In this document: piece by piece, positions 8,082 to 21,200 of the stretch
Position numbering within the stretch: the first letter of the stretch is position 1
Layout: each line of letters begins with the position of its first letter
Assembly (NCBI GenBank): GCA_047495785.1
Contig: JBLDXI010000015.1
Coordinates: 3,596,001-3,660,000 of the forward strand
Reading direction: 5' to 3'
DNA from: Lepidodermella squamata
Taxonomy: Eukaryota > Gastrotricha
DNA length: 64,000 nucleotides
Position numbers and translations under genes: made by a program
The notes under the pieces: generated by a model
Database searches by the model: none
What the model saw: only the letters and a program-made list of their open reading frames with translations
Told to the model about the DNA's origin: nothing

Positions 8082-10433
8082 TTAAGGAGCTTGATTAGGA
8101 GTCAAATCGAAATCTATCGCATCCGGGTCAACAGAAACAGCTTTCAGGAAAAACGGCACCGCTACGACGAAAAAATACGTTGAATCAGCGAAAATAATCA
8201 AGCCAAATGACCAAACAGCATTGCGCCAAACTAGATCCCGCATTGAGACAACAAGTCCAATGGTAGCAACGAAAAGAAACATGGCATTAATTGTCGCACA
8301 TTTGAGGCCGATCAACAGGTTCTTATACTTTAGCGGAGTATCTTTTCCTCTTGTAACTATTTTGAGCAGAACACTGATCAAAGTAAGCGCGTTTATAAAG
8401 CCAATCGCAAGCGACCAATATGTTTCGGTTGAACAGCCACATTGCCGCTGCAGGGTTTGAAAATAAGAGTCCAATGCGTCGTTGAATTGTTCATTGCTCT
8501 CAGTTTGTATGCTGTCTGGCCTGTCGACTGCCATCCAGATGAACGTAATTAGCATTGCAGCGATCAAGGGAACGACGCCAAAAAGCAAAAGCTTCGATTT
8601 CGGAATTAATTTGTGGGATTTTGAATCTTTTTGTGCAGACAAAACTCTCGAAACGGGTTTTTTTGAATTAATCATTGTATCGCTTTTGCCTGATCGCTTT
8701 GAAGTCGCTGAATTCCACCGACTCATCTTAGCGGTTTTTATCGCAACGCTCAGATCGATAAAGCTTAGAAGTCTCGCCGTCACGAGCAACAGTGAAAATG
8801 CCATGAATATCAATCCAAATGAGACAAAAATGACTCTAAAAGGGCAGACCACGTTAGAGCTTTGAATTTGAAACAGTATTGCAGCGATATTTAACAACAG
8901 CGAACCTAGGTACATAATTCCAGAAGATACCTTCACTAATTTTCCAGTAGGCGCGTCATAAGTCTGTTTCTTCTTAACCAGAAATGCAAATAGAGTCCCA
9001 GCTGATATGAAGAAAATGAGCGCAAGGGTTAATGTAGTTCCAAAGATGGAGTCAACATTTTCTACACCCGGTATTCGGATTATCTCGGATAAATCTTTCG
9101 GCGGCTTGCCACTTTTGGTAACCCAGACTAGAGGTTTTATCATAACAGATTTGTGCTTTGAAAGATCCGTTATTCCCCCTGCATCTTTGAACGGGTACCA
9201 AAGCATGTAAACGTTGGTAGGCGTATTGTTGATCCACTGTGTGAGATAAACGACTTTGTTGTCTCGTTCAATGCGATCCGAATAATCCATATTATCAAAA
9301 AGGGACGTCATAGCGGTGGTTGCGGTGCTCTGGTTTGTGACTTTCATGATGAGCTCAGCATTTTCGCCGAAATCTGCAAGGGTTAAGGAAGATTGATTTC
9401 GGAGTATTCGGTCAGCTTTATCAAGGGATAGCAAAGCATGGGCCATGGCGTCGTGGCAATTGAATCTCACAGAATATTCCTGACTTCGGTCCCCTCCAGT
9501 TATGGCATCAAGTCTTCTCTCGAATTCAGCTACGTCGTAACCCAATGAAGTCACCTTGGACGTATTTGTCGATTCGCTGTTCTCGCCAATTCGAAAAACG
9601 ATCTTCATCTGCTGAAACAATGCATCACGCGAACAACCTGGAGGAAGATCTACTCTCGACACGTCGATAATCGGGGATATTAAAAGAAAAATAAACTGAG
9701 GTCCTTTAATTCCTGCTCGAAAGGCCTCGCATAGAAATTGGACCATAGAAGTTGAATCTTGTAAGGAGGCGATGATAACTCGTGTTCGTGATTGCCTTAG
9801 CGATAACATAAATTCAAGGTTGAAATCGGTCACACCTCCGTAAAACAGGATATCGATGCCAGCTTTTCTCGCGACTATTGGCATATTAGGTCCAAATGCG
9901 GCAGCTCTCGCCGAGAAGACCAGCCCTATTTGGCGCCAGCCTCCAATAAATTTGGCGAAATAGAGCAACTCAATTTCCATGAGATCTCCTGGTCTAGCAA
10001 TTCGATAAAGGTTAGGGTATAGTTTTCGGTTCGCTGTAAAAACAGGCCCGGCGCATCTGGTGGTCACTTGCACGAAATTCAAACGTCTGGCAACCGGAGC
10101 TATATATTGACACGCATTCATTGGCCCGACTATAATAGGGGCACGGTCGATCGATGTATCATCAGCGAAACTGACCAAGTTACTGATGCCGTTAGCTGCC
10201 TGAAACCCTTCATCATGATATCGAGCTATTATGTAGTAATTCGGAAGCATGGTGTCTTTAGCATTCATGGCGTCGATAGCAACTTGCATCGCCGCAGAAC
10301 ATACCGTACCGTTAAATGGACTTGCTCCAGTGATAGGAACCAAAGCTAAGAGTGTTAAGTTTTGTTTTATGATCCCATCACTTCGACTCGATGAGGCCAC
10401 AAGGATAAGAGCAATCAAATATTTATAAAACAT
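8082..10433 (-). CDS. Class C (GABA-B-like) G-protein coupled receptor, single exon
   Basis: One uninterrupted 783-codon frame. Residues 1-20 are a signal peptide (MFYKYLIALILVASSSRSDG). Residues ~25-460 form a Venus-flytrap ligand-binding region: LTLLALVPITGASPF, CSAAMQVAIDAMN, IIVGPMNACQYIAPVA, YPNLYRIARPGD and GWRQIGLVF. These align in style with GABA-B and related receptors. Seven hydrophobic segments follow from ~480 to 775, with a long basic second intracellular loop (KTAKMSRWNSATSKRSGKSD) and a TM7 region ending near AVPFFLKAV. Like GABA-B receptors there is no cysteine-rich linker between flytrap and TM1. It is expected at the plasma membrane binding a small ligand. The lack of introns is unusual among its split neighbours and could reflect an old retrocopy. 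Confidence 0.85.
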   Translation of the reverse strand: MFYKYLIALILVASSSRSDGIIKQNLTLLALVPITGASPFNGTVCSAAMQVAIDAMNAKDTMLPNYYIIARYHDEGFQAANGISNLVSFADDTSIDRAPIIVGPMNACQYIAPVARRLNFVQVTTRCAGPVFTANRKLYPNLYRIARPGDLMEIELLYFAKFIGGWRQIGLVFSARAAAFGPNMPIVARKAGIDILFYGGVTDFNLEFMLSLRQSRTRVIIASLQDSTSMVQFLCEAFRAGIKGPQFIFLLISPIIDVSRVDLPPGCSRDALFQQMKIVFRIGENSESTNTSKVTSLGYDVAEFERRLDAITGGDRSQEYSVRFNCHDAMAHALLSLDKADRILRNQSSLTLADFGENAELIMKVTNQSTATTAMTSLFDNMDYSDRIERDNKVVYLTQWINNTPTNVYMLWYPFKDAGGITDLSKHKSVMIKPLVWVTKSGKPPKDLSEIIRIPGVENVDSIFGTTLTLALIFFISAGTLFAFLVKKKQTYDAPTGKLVKVSSGIMYLGSLLLNIAAILFQIQSSNVVCPFRVIFVSFGLIFMAFSLLLVTARLLSFIDLSVAIKTAKMSRWNSATSKRSGKSDTMINSKKPVSRVLSAQKDSKSHKLIPKSKLLLFGVVPLIAAMLITFIWMAVDRPDSIQTESNEQFNDALDSYFQTLQRQCGCSTETYWSLAIGFINALTLISVLLKIVTRGKDTPLKYKNLLIGLKCATINAMFLFVATIGLVVSMRDLVWRNAVWSFGLIIFADSTYFFVVAVPFFLKAVSVDPDAIDFDLTPNQAP

Positions 10434-13378
10434 TTTTTATATCTACAATTTTGAAAATAAATATACGAATGGCAACAATTTTGGGTATGACGACAATTGA
10501 AATTCAAGCTTAATTTCGAAACTTCCCGCATTGATGTTAATGTTAACGTTACGTTTATGTTGCCAGCCGGACGTAAAGGCTCGCGCGCGAATTTGAATTT
10601 CTACTTCGAAGAGGCGACCCGTATAGACGACTGAGGGGCATCTCAATTGTCTTTACGGACCATGGTCGCATACTTGAAAGGAAAAATACTACGAACTCTA
10701 TATAGTTAAGGTACAGAGAAAGTAGATATCATATTAAAACAGTCGATTTAGTCCAATATTTACAAGCATCTGAAATTTAATAAGCGAGACCTCGGCGAGA
10801 CGAGTCCAGACGGTTGGGGGCAAAGTATGAAAGGAAACGATTATTTAATTACTCTTACCTTGGCTCCATACTCCGTATAACTGTGACAGTGTGGCTTCGG
10901 TCTGTTGACCTTAATAAAGATTGAAAACCGGCGTCAGCTCACTTCCGATTGCATGAATAATTATTATGAATTTGGCCGTGATAGTTATCATCGTCCTTGA
11001 AGCCTCAAGATGCAAGCGGCCAATCCTCAAACACAACCCCAGGTGAAACATACCCGTTTCCCGTTTTAAGAGACAAATGCAACATGCGGCCCGACGATTG
11101 CCCATACTTTTCTTCATTTTAGCTACGTCTGATAATATGTGACACTGAAAAGGAATTGTACCAATATAATTACAGCCAAGAATGAGAGGAAGTTTTATTT
11201 TTATCATATATTCTTTGTTTACTGTCTCGCTGTCTTGCATGAAAAGCGGTTATTTGAGGAATCATTACGGCAGTCTCCGCCGGCACCTAATATAAATGAA
11301 CTGAAAATAATAATTACAGATTTTCCTGGTTCCTATCAGACTAAAGAGCTAATAAACTAGACAGCTAAATTTTATAAAGTCTTGTTCTATCGTTTGCAAT
11401 AATCACGTTAACGGAAATTGTTTCTCGATGGGGTGAATTTTCAAGAAGTTGTTGAAATTTATGTAGGTTGCAACCCGAAAAAAGACTAGTCAGCATTTTC
11501 AGGTGATTAAATAGCGGCATCGTTTTTATTCAGAAGGACACCTCTCAGGTGCAAAGTGCTGTGACACTCGACAGATGTCAATGTCTAGCTTTATATGTGG
11601 TTGATCGTTGACACAGATGCTAGACCTATGTGAAACCATGCAACAAAAATGGAGCGACGTGGTAAATAAAGCAGGCGAGCTTTTGATTCGATTCGATTGG
11701 TGATTTAGATAAATTACTTTAGGTTCACCTGAATCTTTAGCCAAATCGCCCCATGGAAATAAAACGAATTCTAAAATTTCCAGATTTTAAAATGTTTTTT
11801 AAATGACGGAAGAGATGAAAGGGGCCATCGATTTTTATCGGCGTTTGCGTTTCATGGAAGTCCGGAGTAGTCTCTAGACGGATGTCCAGTATAATAGCTA
11901 GAAACATCAAACATAAAAGGAGAAGTGCGAGAGAAATGATTTTTCATCAAAAGTTGTGCTTCTATAAAAAATACTAATCCAACATCCAACTTCCAACTGT
12001 ATATACTCTTTAAGTGGGCAATCGATCATCGCCCAGTGCGATGCGTTGGAACCTTGGTAATAACAACTCAACCTTCAACTGAATTCCTCTTAAAGCCAAG
12101 ATTAAGGCCCATAGCAAAATAGCAAACTAGGTACAAATGAGGAAAAGATTGATAGTTCAATTTTGGAACCCTCGTTTCTGATAGTTAATGCCTAAGCATA
12201 TTTATGCCCAAGTAAATCCATTAAATCCATCTGAAGTTCCATCTGCGGTCTGCGAATGATTTCAGGCCATCGAAATCTGACTCTGACAATGACTGAGCTA
12301 TGACTGAGCTGCCACCACGCAAGCTATCTTATGTGTTTCAAAACCATGAAAGGATCAGATAATATTTTACAATCTTGTTTTTTCGGTCGAAAGTGCCTGG
12401 CTTGAGTACAAAACGCGACGACTCTTGGCATGTGTCAATGCCTAACTTCAAATGCGGTTGATTGTTAGCACAAGGAAAATACTTTCAACCCGTAATAAAA
12501 GCCAAGAAGCTGTCAAGTGAAACGATGAGCTGCTCTTATTATACCTGGCAGCAAAAAAATAGCGTTCTCTTGACGTTGGCTTTCAAGTTTTTTCTCGCAC
12601 TTGATAACAATAAACCCTACGGATTATAGTTAGCGTAAGATATGTAAGATAGTAAGTACCTATCCATCGATTACCTTCAACCCCAATCGGTTACGCAAAA
12701 CAAGAAGTGGCGTGACCTGATGTGTGAAAGTAAACACAATAATCTTTGGGTTTGCGTGCAGTCTTCTCTGCCTACAACATTGACAAATTGACCCATCATC
12801 ATCTGTCGTGCATATCTTGAATTAGTAGACATATTAGCGCTTGAAATATTCAACTAAAAAATGCGATTACCATATTTTACTATATACTGAATAGCAGTGC
12901 AGATTGAAGCCAGCTATAGCGCTGCCACAGATGTTATAGTAATAAAACAAATGATGTGAAAAATCTATCAGCAAGCGGCCCATTTTTTTACGTATAACCA
13001 GTATATCAGTCTGCTGCGTATGTTCTGCAAGGTGAGCGAAAATAGAATTTCTGTATAACTCTATTACGCCGTTTTTTGTTGCGACAGCTCATAGGCATAA
13101 ATAACCACTGGGGAAAAACCCTGCTGAGAAAATATGTAATATTTCTCGCTCATATACCTCGCATATACATACCTATTTCGCGCTACTGCGCTGGCATTTT
13201 GCTCTCTCTGAGAGCTGAAAGGGTCATTTCAACAGCGCGCTGACCAATAAATTATCCACCTCTTTCGCATGCCATCCCATCGCCGGCAATTAAAAGCGAC
13301 CGTTGTTTTGATCCCGCTCACTTTTCACGCATTTCAAGATTTCAACATCTGCTACAAAACTTAGATTTGTTTATCAGA
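10434..13378. other. 2.9-kb gene-poor interval
   Basis: Only short, unconvincing ORFs occur in all six frames. The interval contains two diverged copies of a ~57-bp sequence (annotated separately). The 5' ends of the minus-strand class C GPCR and the plus-strand GPCR at 13379 both face it, so it presumably holds both promoters. No tRNA or other structured RNA was recognised. Confidence 0.55.
11558..12474. repeat. Pair of diverged direct repeats
   Basis: The segment at about 11558-11616 (TGTCAATGTCTAGCTT, then TGGTTGATCGTTGACACA) recurs at about 12414-12474 as TGTCAATGCCTAACTT, then CGGTTGATTGTTAGCACA. The two are about 80 percent alike by eye and roughly 860 bp apart. They could be remnants of a duplication or solo ends of a dead transposon. 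Confidence 0.5.
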
Positions 13379-14502
13379 ATGGAGAATGATTTTACACAGA
13401 ATTTGTTAAATATCGGAAACGGCACGTGCTACACCATCGCTCTGCCTCGGAATGAGACGCTTGAGAGGACGATTTTCGGCACTGCCCTACCAGCCTGTTG
13501 CCTTCTTGGATTAATTTTCAACATCCTCAGTCTTATTGTTTTTCTCGACCGGCGAAGATTACCAGCTCCGACTTACATTTACCTATCCGCCTTAACTGTC
13601 GGGCACTGTATAGCTCTGATTGGCAAGGCTGGTAATTTGGTATCGGTCCACCACTTTCAAGATTCGATACTGGCGAGTTATGCCGTCTCATTCATTTTCT
13701 GGCCCACTTCAAGTTTCGGATCAGCCCTGTCAGCTTGTTTACTCATGGCAGTCTCAATCGAGCGGTTCATTTTCGTGAGAAATCTCCAGCCATTGTCGCC
13801 GTTGGTTAACGCGGAGAGGCAGAAGACGGCTCGTTTTGTCATCGCGGTCATCACCCTACTAGTCCTGGCTATCAACCTACCACGAATGACAGCTTACAAA
13901 TTTAACGGCAGCGAATGGTGTTACGAGTTCAGATGGCCAACTCAAACTTGGGGCTGGTTTTCAATCTACATTGTTATATGGATTTCTTTGCTCAATTGTA
14001 AGTGATTCAAATCAGCAAATGAAGTATTATCTCGAATTTTAATGTAGGTTGCCTGATTGTTATGGCCATATTTAAATTCTTGTTAATCGACGTTCTCTGC
14101 CGTAAGAAGGCGACCAGTCTTGTCGGCAAGAAGCAGCCTAACAGGAGAGGAAGGATCGAGCAACGTCGGCTGACAATCGCGCTCGTTTTAATCATTTTCT
14201 TCTGTTTGGTGATCGAAATCATTTCCCTTCTCGTAAGCCCTGTAATGGTCTCTGTAGTATGGGCTAATCTCATCGAACCTCTGCAAGACGTTGCCTGGCA
14301 ATCTCTGGCGGTGAAATGTGCGATGGCCTTGTCTGTGTTAGAATACAGTTTGGTCGGTCCTTTTTCGCTGATGTTCAACACGGGTTTCCGACGAACCTTT
14401 GGACTCGTGCTTTGTCCAAGGCCGCGATCGAGTGAACAGTCAAGCAGCTGCTGCGGTCGTGATGATGACTCGGCTGGTGAATCTCTTATGGAAAAATCTT
14501 GA
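13379..14502 (+). CDS. Rhodopsin-like orphan GPCR, paralogue 1
   Basis: Exons 13379-13997 and 14048-14502 (50-nt intron, GTAAGT...ATGTAG, phase 1) encode 357 residues with seven hydrophobic spans. The short N terminus carries glycosylation sequons (NGT, NET). Family features: TM1 GLIFNILSLIVFLDRR, the loop RRLPAPTYIYLSAL, TM3 ending SIERFIFV (E-R-F in place of DRY), a conserved WCYEFRW in the second extracellular loop, the RRLTIALVL segment before TM6, and TM7 ending FNTGFRRTF instead of NPxxY. TM2 has Gly-His where class A receptors usually have the sodium-site Asp. It is the first of five related receptors in this window. The fold suggests a peptide-receptor-like protein; ligand unknown. 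Confidence 0.85.
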
Positions 14503-16532
14503 TTTTTTTCAACCTTTTTCAACTGCCTTAGTAAAATCAAGATCGGTTTAGTGACTTTGCTTGTTTGCATGAATTCATTGACCTAGTCAATTGACTAATG
14601 AAACGTGCTATCTCCTGCTGATAGTGATAGCAGGTTTTGTTCCAAATACTGATGAGGTGCCCTCAAAGTTCAGATGACGGTCATCCTAGGCATTTTCTGC
14701 TTAAACTTGCGGAGGCCCATGAGCTCCGCGAATCAACTGATCATGGCAGTATTTTAGATTTATTATTCAACGTCCTTCCCACTAAAAATTAAGTTGCTAC
14801 CAGACCTTCCCGAAGTACAGAAGATAGCGACAAAAGCAACCGACACTTCTATAAAGGGACTGTGAACTTCGTGGTGAAATTATTTGGCTTCCAAAATTTG
14901 AAATAATGTACAAAATCATTCGACTGGAAATGAAAGATGAAGTTGCAAACCGTCCCTTCCGCAACGGACAAGAATGACCTTTGTCTTTTTTCAAAAATAT
15001 ATATATATCAATAATACAGCATATATACGGGGGAATTTATCACGTGTCGCACCCCGTCTTTTGTCTGAGATAACCCCCGGATTAATCTCAGTCAAAAGAC
15101 AGTTTGCGACACACATAGTGGCCTGACAGGCACGAAAGGGTGGGGCAACAATGACGTAAGAAGACGCACAGGGAACAGAGGTGGAAGCGAAAATGAAAGA
15201 GGCAGAAAACGAATGGCGGAACATTGGGCGAGAAAATTGGGAGACTAAAATGCACCTGCCGAGCTCTGTCACCGCAATGGTTCGGCAGGGCCATCCGAAA
15301 CGACTGATCCAAAGGTTCGTATTACAACAATAAAAGGCGGACGCATCATCTTGCTGAGCAGGATCGTAAATGATAAAACACTGACAGCTATTTAGGATTT
15401 TAATCACATCACTTGTGATCAACCTTATTAGCCCGATTTCAGGCGAGGCCAAATAAAACATGGGTAAAGTTGCGAAATCTATCGAAAACACTTGATCCAT
15501 GCCTCATAGTCGTCATGGTCGCGTGACTGATCCACTTTAAAACCGTCAGCATACCCGTTATTACTCAGTTATTAGCTAATTACTTCGCCATCCGTCCATA
15601 GCAAACATCTGGTTCGCTGAATCGCAGATGACGGGGCAACAAACCGATTTCGCCATGCTGATTTAGCGCTCTCACGATTTGACGTATTTTGCCACCCCAC
15701 GCGCAACTGTCGTGAGTCGAGCACTTCGGACAGCGGCGGAGAGAAAATAGAAAAGTCGGACATAATTTTCCGCACCTTGAACCTGATAAGGCGCCCGGAG
15801 CACTATGGACACTGGATACTGAACTTCGGACACACCCGTGGGAACCGAAGCGCCGTCCGAAACGCTTTTGAAAATTGGAGTAAGATTCACCCCTTTTAGC
15901 CCTCACAGCTCGCTATACATTACTATAGCACTATTGAAGCTCGAAGCTCCTTCAAAAAAATGTCTAGCGATCCACGTATGCAGTGAACAAATCAAGTTGA
16001 TACCTGTGCAAAAGGCTTACAACTTTTATGGAGCTTTGGCAAGGATTAATCCATATAGTTACGCGTCAAAATCTCCAGCACCTTACACCAACTAATACTT
16101 ATGAATATTCGATATTATATTAGTTCTCTTATGCAAGTTTCACTCATTATGGGCCTTGAGAACGTCACAGCACAGAGAACTAGGAGCTAATAAGCATTAT
16201 TGAAATTTTAGTTATTCAATTTACGTGTTCAATCAAGTATGATTTTGACCTAGAATTGTTTATAGTTATTTTTACTGCATTATCCTTTCATGAATTACGA
16301 TTCTTCCCGTGGGGTTGAATAGCTGGAAATTAATTTAATAGCTGCAATGTCATCTCATCTGCGCAGGGATAATAGCATAACTACGGCATCGAATAGTGAC
16401 ATCGATTTTGCGTAGCTGAAAGCGGAAACAGATGCGTGCCAAAAACATCGATCCTTCTTCTCGCTTCATTCACCTCATCATATTATAAATTTGTGCAGCC
16501 ACCTCGTAGCTTGATTTTTGCTGGAGGAGCGA
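14503..16532. other. 2-kb intergenic interval between GPCR paralogues
   Basis: No gene with a credible start, signal or family resemblance was found. A 169-codon antisense frame at 14991-15500 and overlapping ones to 15906 are open but lack recognisable features. The ATG-proximal part should hold the promoter of the GPCR at 16533. Confidence 0.5.
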
Positions 16533-17712
16533 ATGTTCAGCCTAATGAGCTGGGGATCAAACTTACACGACATTGCAAGTAACCTGTACTCTTCCAACGG
16601 AACATGCAATGCTAATGCTGTGACAAGAGGCGACGCGTTCGAATACGCGTTCTTCGGATTTTTCATGCCAGCTCTATGCATCATGGGCCTTATTGGCAAC
16701 ACACTATCCCTCGTAGTATTCACCGACAGAAGATCATTGCCAGCCCCAAGCTACATCTACCTCAGCGCACTGACCGTAGCCCAGTCGCTAGTTCTACTGG
16801 CCAAGTTCATCTATTTGATAGTCGTTGAGCATTTCTGGGGATCTGATTTTGGCGGATTCCTAATATCCAGTGTTAACTGGGCGCTGTCCACGTTCGGGTC
16901 ATCGCTATCTACTTGCTTATTAGCTGAGCTAAGCATTGAGCGGTATTTCTTCGTGACGAACGTATCCCAACCATCTATGCTGGTTAATAGCCACAGACAA
17001 CGATCGGCTAACATTACAATAGCAGTAACATGCATAGCAGTATTCATTGTTAATTTACCGAGAATGTCAGCATTCAAGCTTAATACGGAGAAGTGGTGTT
17101 TGGAGTACCGGTGGGCTACAACGCCTGAAAGCTGGTTTTTCATTTACAGTATCATTTGGACTTCGATCCAGAACAGTAAATAACTCATTTTTAGGTTGAA
17201 GTTGATCGTAACTAATTTTCGATTTTACAGTTTTACTAGTGTTAGCTGCAGTATTCAATGGCTTACTCGTATGGGTCCTATGTAGGAAGCGAGCGCAACT
17301 CCTCGCTGGCTCTCCAAATCGTCGAGCCTGCGACTGCAACGAACAGCGAACCCTTACGCTGAATCTAATTGTCTGTACCGTGTTTATCATTTTTAACGAG
17401 CTGGTCTTGATCATGCTAAGCCCGATGACAATTTGGATCTTCTGGTCTTTTATTGACACAAAAGTGCAAAGAATTGCTGCGCATCCGGTTTTTGTTAAGA
17501 CCTCAGTAACACTTTGCATCTTCGAGTATAGTTTTGTCTTTGTTTTTTCTTACATTTTCAACTCGTCATTCAGAAAGCGATTCAGAAGCTTCATGCCGAT
17601 GAGATGGTCTGTGCGTAAAGAGGAATCAAGGCAGGCAAACTCACAAAAGCTCGTCACAGTCGAAAACGAGGATAAGACCAGTCTTCGAAGAGCTGAATTG
17701 GGAAAAACGTAA
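16533..17712 (+). CDS. Rhodopsin-like orphan GPCR, paralogue 2
   Basis: Exons 16533-17175 and 17231-17712 join across a 55-nt intron (GTAAAT...TTACAG, phase 1) at the same place as in paralogue 1, giving 374 residues. An in-frame TTG lies upstream but the first ATG is at 16533. It shares IGNTLSLVVFTDRR, SLPAPSYIYLSALTVAQ, SIERYFFV (E-R-Y), WCLEYRWATT, CNEQRTLTLNLIV and the TM7 end FNSSFRKRF. The C-terminal tail is Ser/Lys/Glu rich (MRWSVRKEESRQANSQK) with likely phosphorylation sites. The N terminus carries an NGT sequon. The ligand cannot be deduced. Confidence 0.85.
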
Positions 17713-18228
17713 TAAAAGCCGTGACTAATGGTCCAATAATGTTTTTATCGTGTACTAGAAATGTGGCACTTTACAGTCATGCGGCTCGGAGCCCAGGTGA
17801 TTAGCCAGCCTATAATCTTTGAATGAAAAATAATGTTGCTTTTATTCAACTTTTTATATGCAAAACAATATTTTAAGCTAATCAAATAAGGGCGTAACAC
17901 TGATAGCTTTATCGCAGTTCGTAACGCTAGCTCAAATAATCACGTTAACTGAATCTATCCTTTGTACTCAAGGTCTGACCTTAATTTACTGTAGTAACTA
18001 GTAACTAGCCTATGCATGATAATAGGTCAAATGGGCGGTGGGTGTATCAGTGGTGAAAATAACTGTCGGGTGTCGGCTATTTTTGCGATGGGCGTGTCCA
18101 CAGACTGGCTATTCCCACGGTGTTATCAGTAGGGTATTTATTCATTAATAGACTGTTCAAGTTGCGGGAGAAAAAAACGTTTACAGACACTCAGAATTGG
18201 GAAGCTAACTATTGGATAAAGGAGAAAT
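17713..18228. other. Upstream region of the mucin gene
   Basis: This 516-bp stretch has no ORF of note. A small direct repeat (CTAGTAACTAGTAACTAG, near 17992-18009) and AT-rich tracts are visible. It presumably includes the mucin promoter. No defined motif can be assigned. Confidence 0.45.
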
Positions 18229-21200
18229 ATGATAATAGCAGCTATTCTCGCAGTCATCTTGACCATTTCACGCACTGAGCGTGTGGTGGCGAATCAGAGC
18301 GATGACATTTTTTCCAAAATAGCGGAGAAATTGATTGGAGACATCATTTTGTATAACGGAACGAACCAAACAAATGCAACAGTATTAACTACAAATGTGC
18401 CACCGTCTTCGAATTCAAGTTCAACGCAACCTTCAAGCCCTGGGTGGCTGAATCAGACCTCAACCTGGCAGCCGTTAAACATGACGTCGACCATTCAGCC
18501 ATCGAATAATACTTCTTCGTGGCAGCCTTCCAATCAGACCTCGACATCGTGGCAGCCGTCGAATATGACTTCGACCATCCAGCCATCAAATCAGACGTCG
18601 ACATCATGGCAGCCATCTAATATGACATCGACTGTCCAGCCATCGAATCAGACCTCGACATCGTGGCAGCCGTCGAATATGACTTCGACCGTTCAGCCAT
18701 CGAATCAAACGTCGACATCATGGCAGCCATCTAATATGACATCGACTGTCCAGCCATCGAATCAGACCTCGACATCGTGGCAGCCGTCGAATATGACTTC
18801 GACCGTTCAGCCATCGAATCAAACGTCGACATCATGGCAGCCATCTAATATGACATCGACTGTCCAGCCATCGAATCAGACCTCGACATCATGGCAGCCT
18901 TCTAATATGACATCGACCATACAGCCATCTAATATGACTTCGACCATCCAGCCATCTAATATGACTTCGACATCGTGGCAGCCTTCTAATATGACATCGA
19001 CCATCCAGCCATCGAATCAGACCTCGACATCATGGCAGCCGTCGAATATGACTTCGACCGTTCAGCCATCGAATCAAACGTCGACATCATGGCAGCCATC
19101 GAATATGACTTCGACTGTCCAGCCATCAAATCAAACGTCGACATCGTGGCAACCTTCGAATCAGACTTCGACTATCCAGCCATCGAATCAGACTTTGACT
19201 TCATGGCAGCCGTCGAATATGACTTCGACCGTTCAGCCATCGAATCAAACGTCGACTTCATGGCAGCCGTCGAATATGACCTCGACTGTCCAGCCATCGA
19301 ATCAGACTTCGACATCATGGCAGCCATCTAACATGACTTCGACCATCCAGCCATCAAATCAAACGTCGACATCATGGCAGCCATCGAATATGACTTCGAC
19401 TGTACAGCCTTCCAATCAGACCTCGACATCATGGCAGCCGTCGAATTTGACTTCGACCATCCAGCCATCGAATCAGACTTCGACATCATGGCAGCCGTCG
19501 AATATGACTTCGACCATCCAGCCATCAAATCAGACCTCGACATCGTGGCAACCTTCGAATCAGACTTCGACCGTTCAGCCATCGAATCAAACGTCGACAT
19601 CATGGCAGCCATCTAATATGACTTCGACCATCCAGCCATCGAATCAGACCTCGACATCATGGCAGCCGTCGAATATGACTTCGACCGTTCAGCCATCGAA
19701 TCAAACGTCGACATCATGGCAGCCATCTAATATGACTTCGACCGTTCAGCCATCGAATCAAACGTCGACATCATGGCAGCCTTCTAATATGACATCGACC
19801 ATCCAGCCATCTAATATGACTTCGACATCGTGGCAGCCTTCTAATATGACATCGACCATCCAGCCATCTAATATGACTTCGACCATCCAGCCATCTAATA
19901 TGACTTCGACATCGTGGCAGCCTTCTAATATGACATCGACCATCCAGCCATCTAATATGACTTCGACCATCCAGCCATCAAATCAGACCTCGACATCGTG
20001 GCAGCCTTCTAATATGACATCGACCATCCAGCCATCTAATATGACTTCGACATCGTGGCAGCCTTCTAATATGACATCGACCATCCAGCCATCGAATCAG
20101 ACTTCGACATCATGGCAGCCATCTAACATGACTTCGACCATCCAGCCATCAAATCAAACGTCGACATCATGGCAGCCGTCGAATATGACTTCGACCGTTC
20201 AGCCATCGAATCAAACGTCGACATCATGGCAGCCATCGAATATGACTTCGACCGTTCAGCCATCGAATCAAACGTCGACATCATGGCAGCCATCGAATAT
20301 GACTTCGACTGTCCAGCCATCAAATCAAACGTCGACATCGTGGCAACCTTCGAATCAGACTTCGACTATCCAGCCATCGAATCAGACTTTGACTTCATGG
20401 CAGCCGTCGAATATGACTTCGACTGTACAGCCTTCCAATCAGACTTCGACATCATGGCAGCCGTCGAATATGACTTCGACCGTTCAGCCTTCTAATATGA
20501 CATCGACCATCCAGCCATCTAATATGACTTCGACTATCCAGCCATCAAATCAGACCTCGACATCGTGGCAGCCTTCTAATATGACATCGACCATCCAGCC
20601 ATCTAATATGACTTCGACATCGTGGCAGCCTTCTAATATGACATCGACCATCCAGCCATCGAATCAGACTTCGACATCATGGCAGCCATCTAACATGACT
20701 TCGACCATCCAGCCATCGAATCAGACCTCGACATCATGGCAGCCGTCGAATATGACTTCGACCGTTCAGCCATCGAATCAAACGTCGACATCATGGCAGC
20801 CATCTAATATGACTTCGACCATCCAGCCATCAAATCAGACCTCGACATCGTGGCAGCCTTCTAATATGACATCGACCATCCAGCCATCTAATATGACTTC
20901 GACATCGTGGCAGCCTTCTAATATGACATCGACCATCCAGCCATCGAATCAGACCTCGACATCGTGGCAGCCTTCTAATATGACATCGACCATCCAGCCA
21001 TCTAATATGACTTCGACCATCCAGCCATCGAATCACACTTCGAATCTGACATCGACCAGCCAGCCTTCAACAACCGAGTCTCCGATTTCATCAATAATTG
21101 CCAGTAGGTTCCATGTTTTTATTTAATCTTCACTTATTCAATTCTATCCGTATTTTCCAGCTGTTGACGCGTCTATGTCCGTCGCTCAGGTGATAGTGAA

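Noticed and set aside
14991-15906. Open minus-strand frames of 108-169 codons in the GPCR intergenic region
   Set aside because: No signal peptide, domain or splice pattern; several frames overlap each other, which suggests chance openness.
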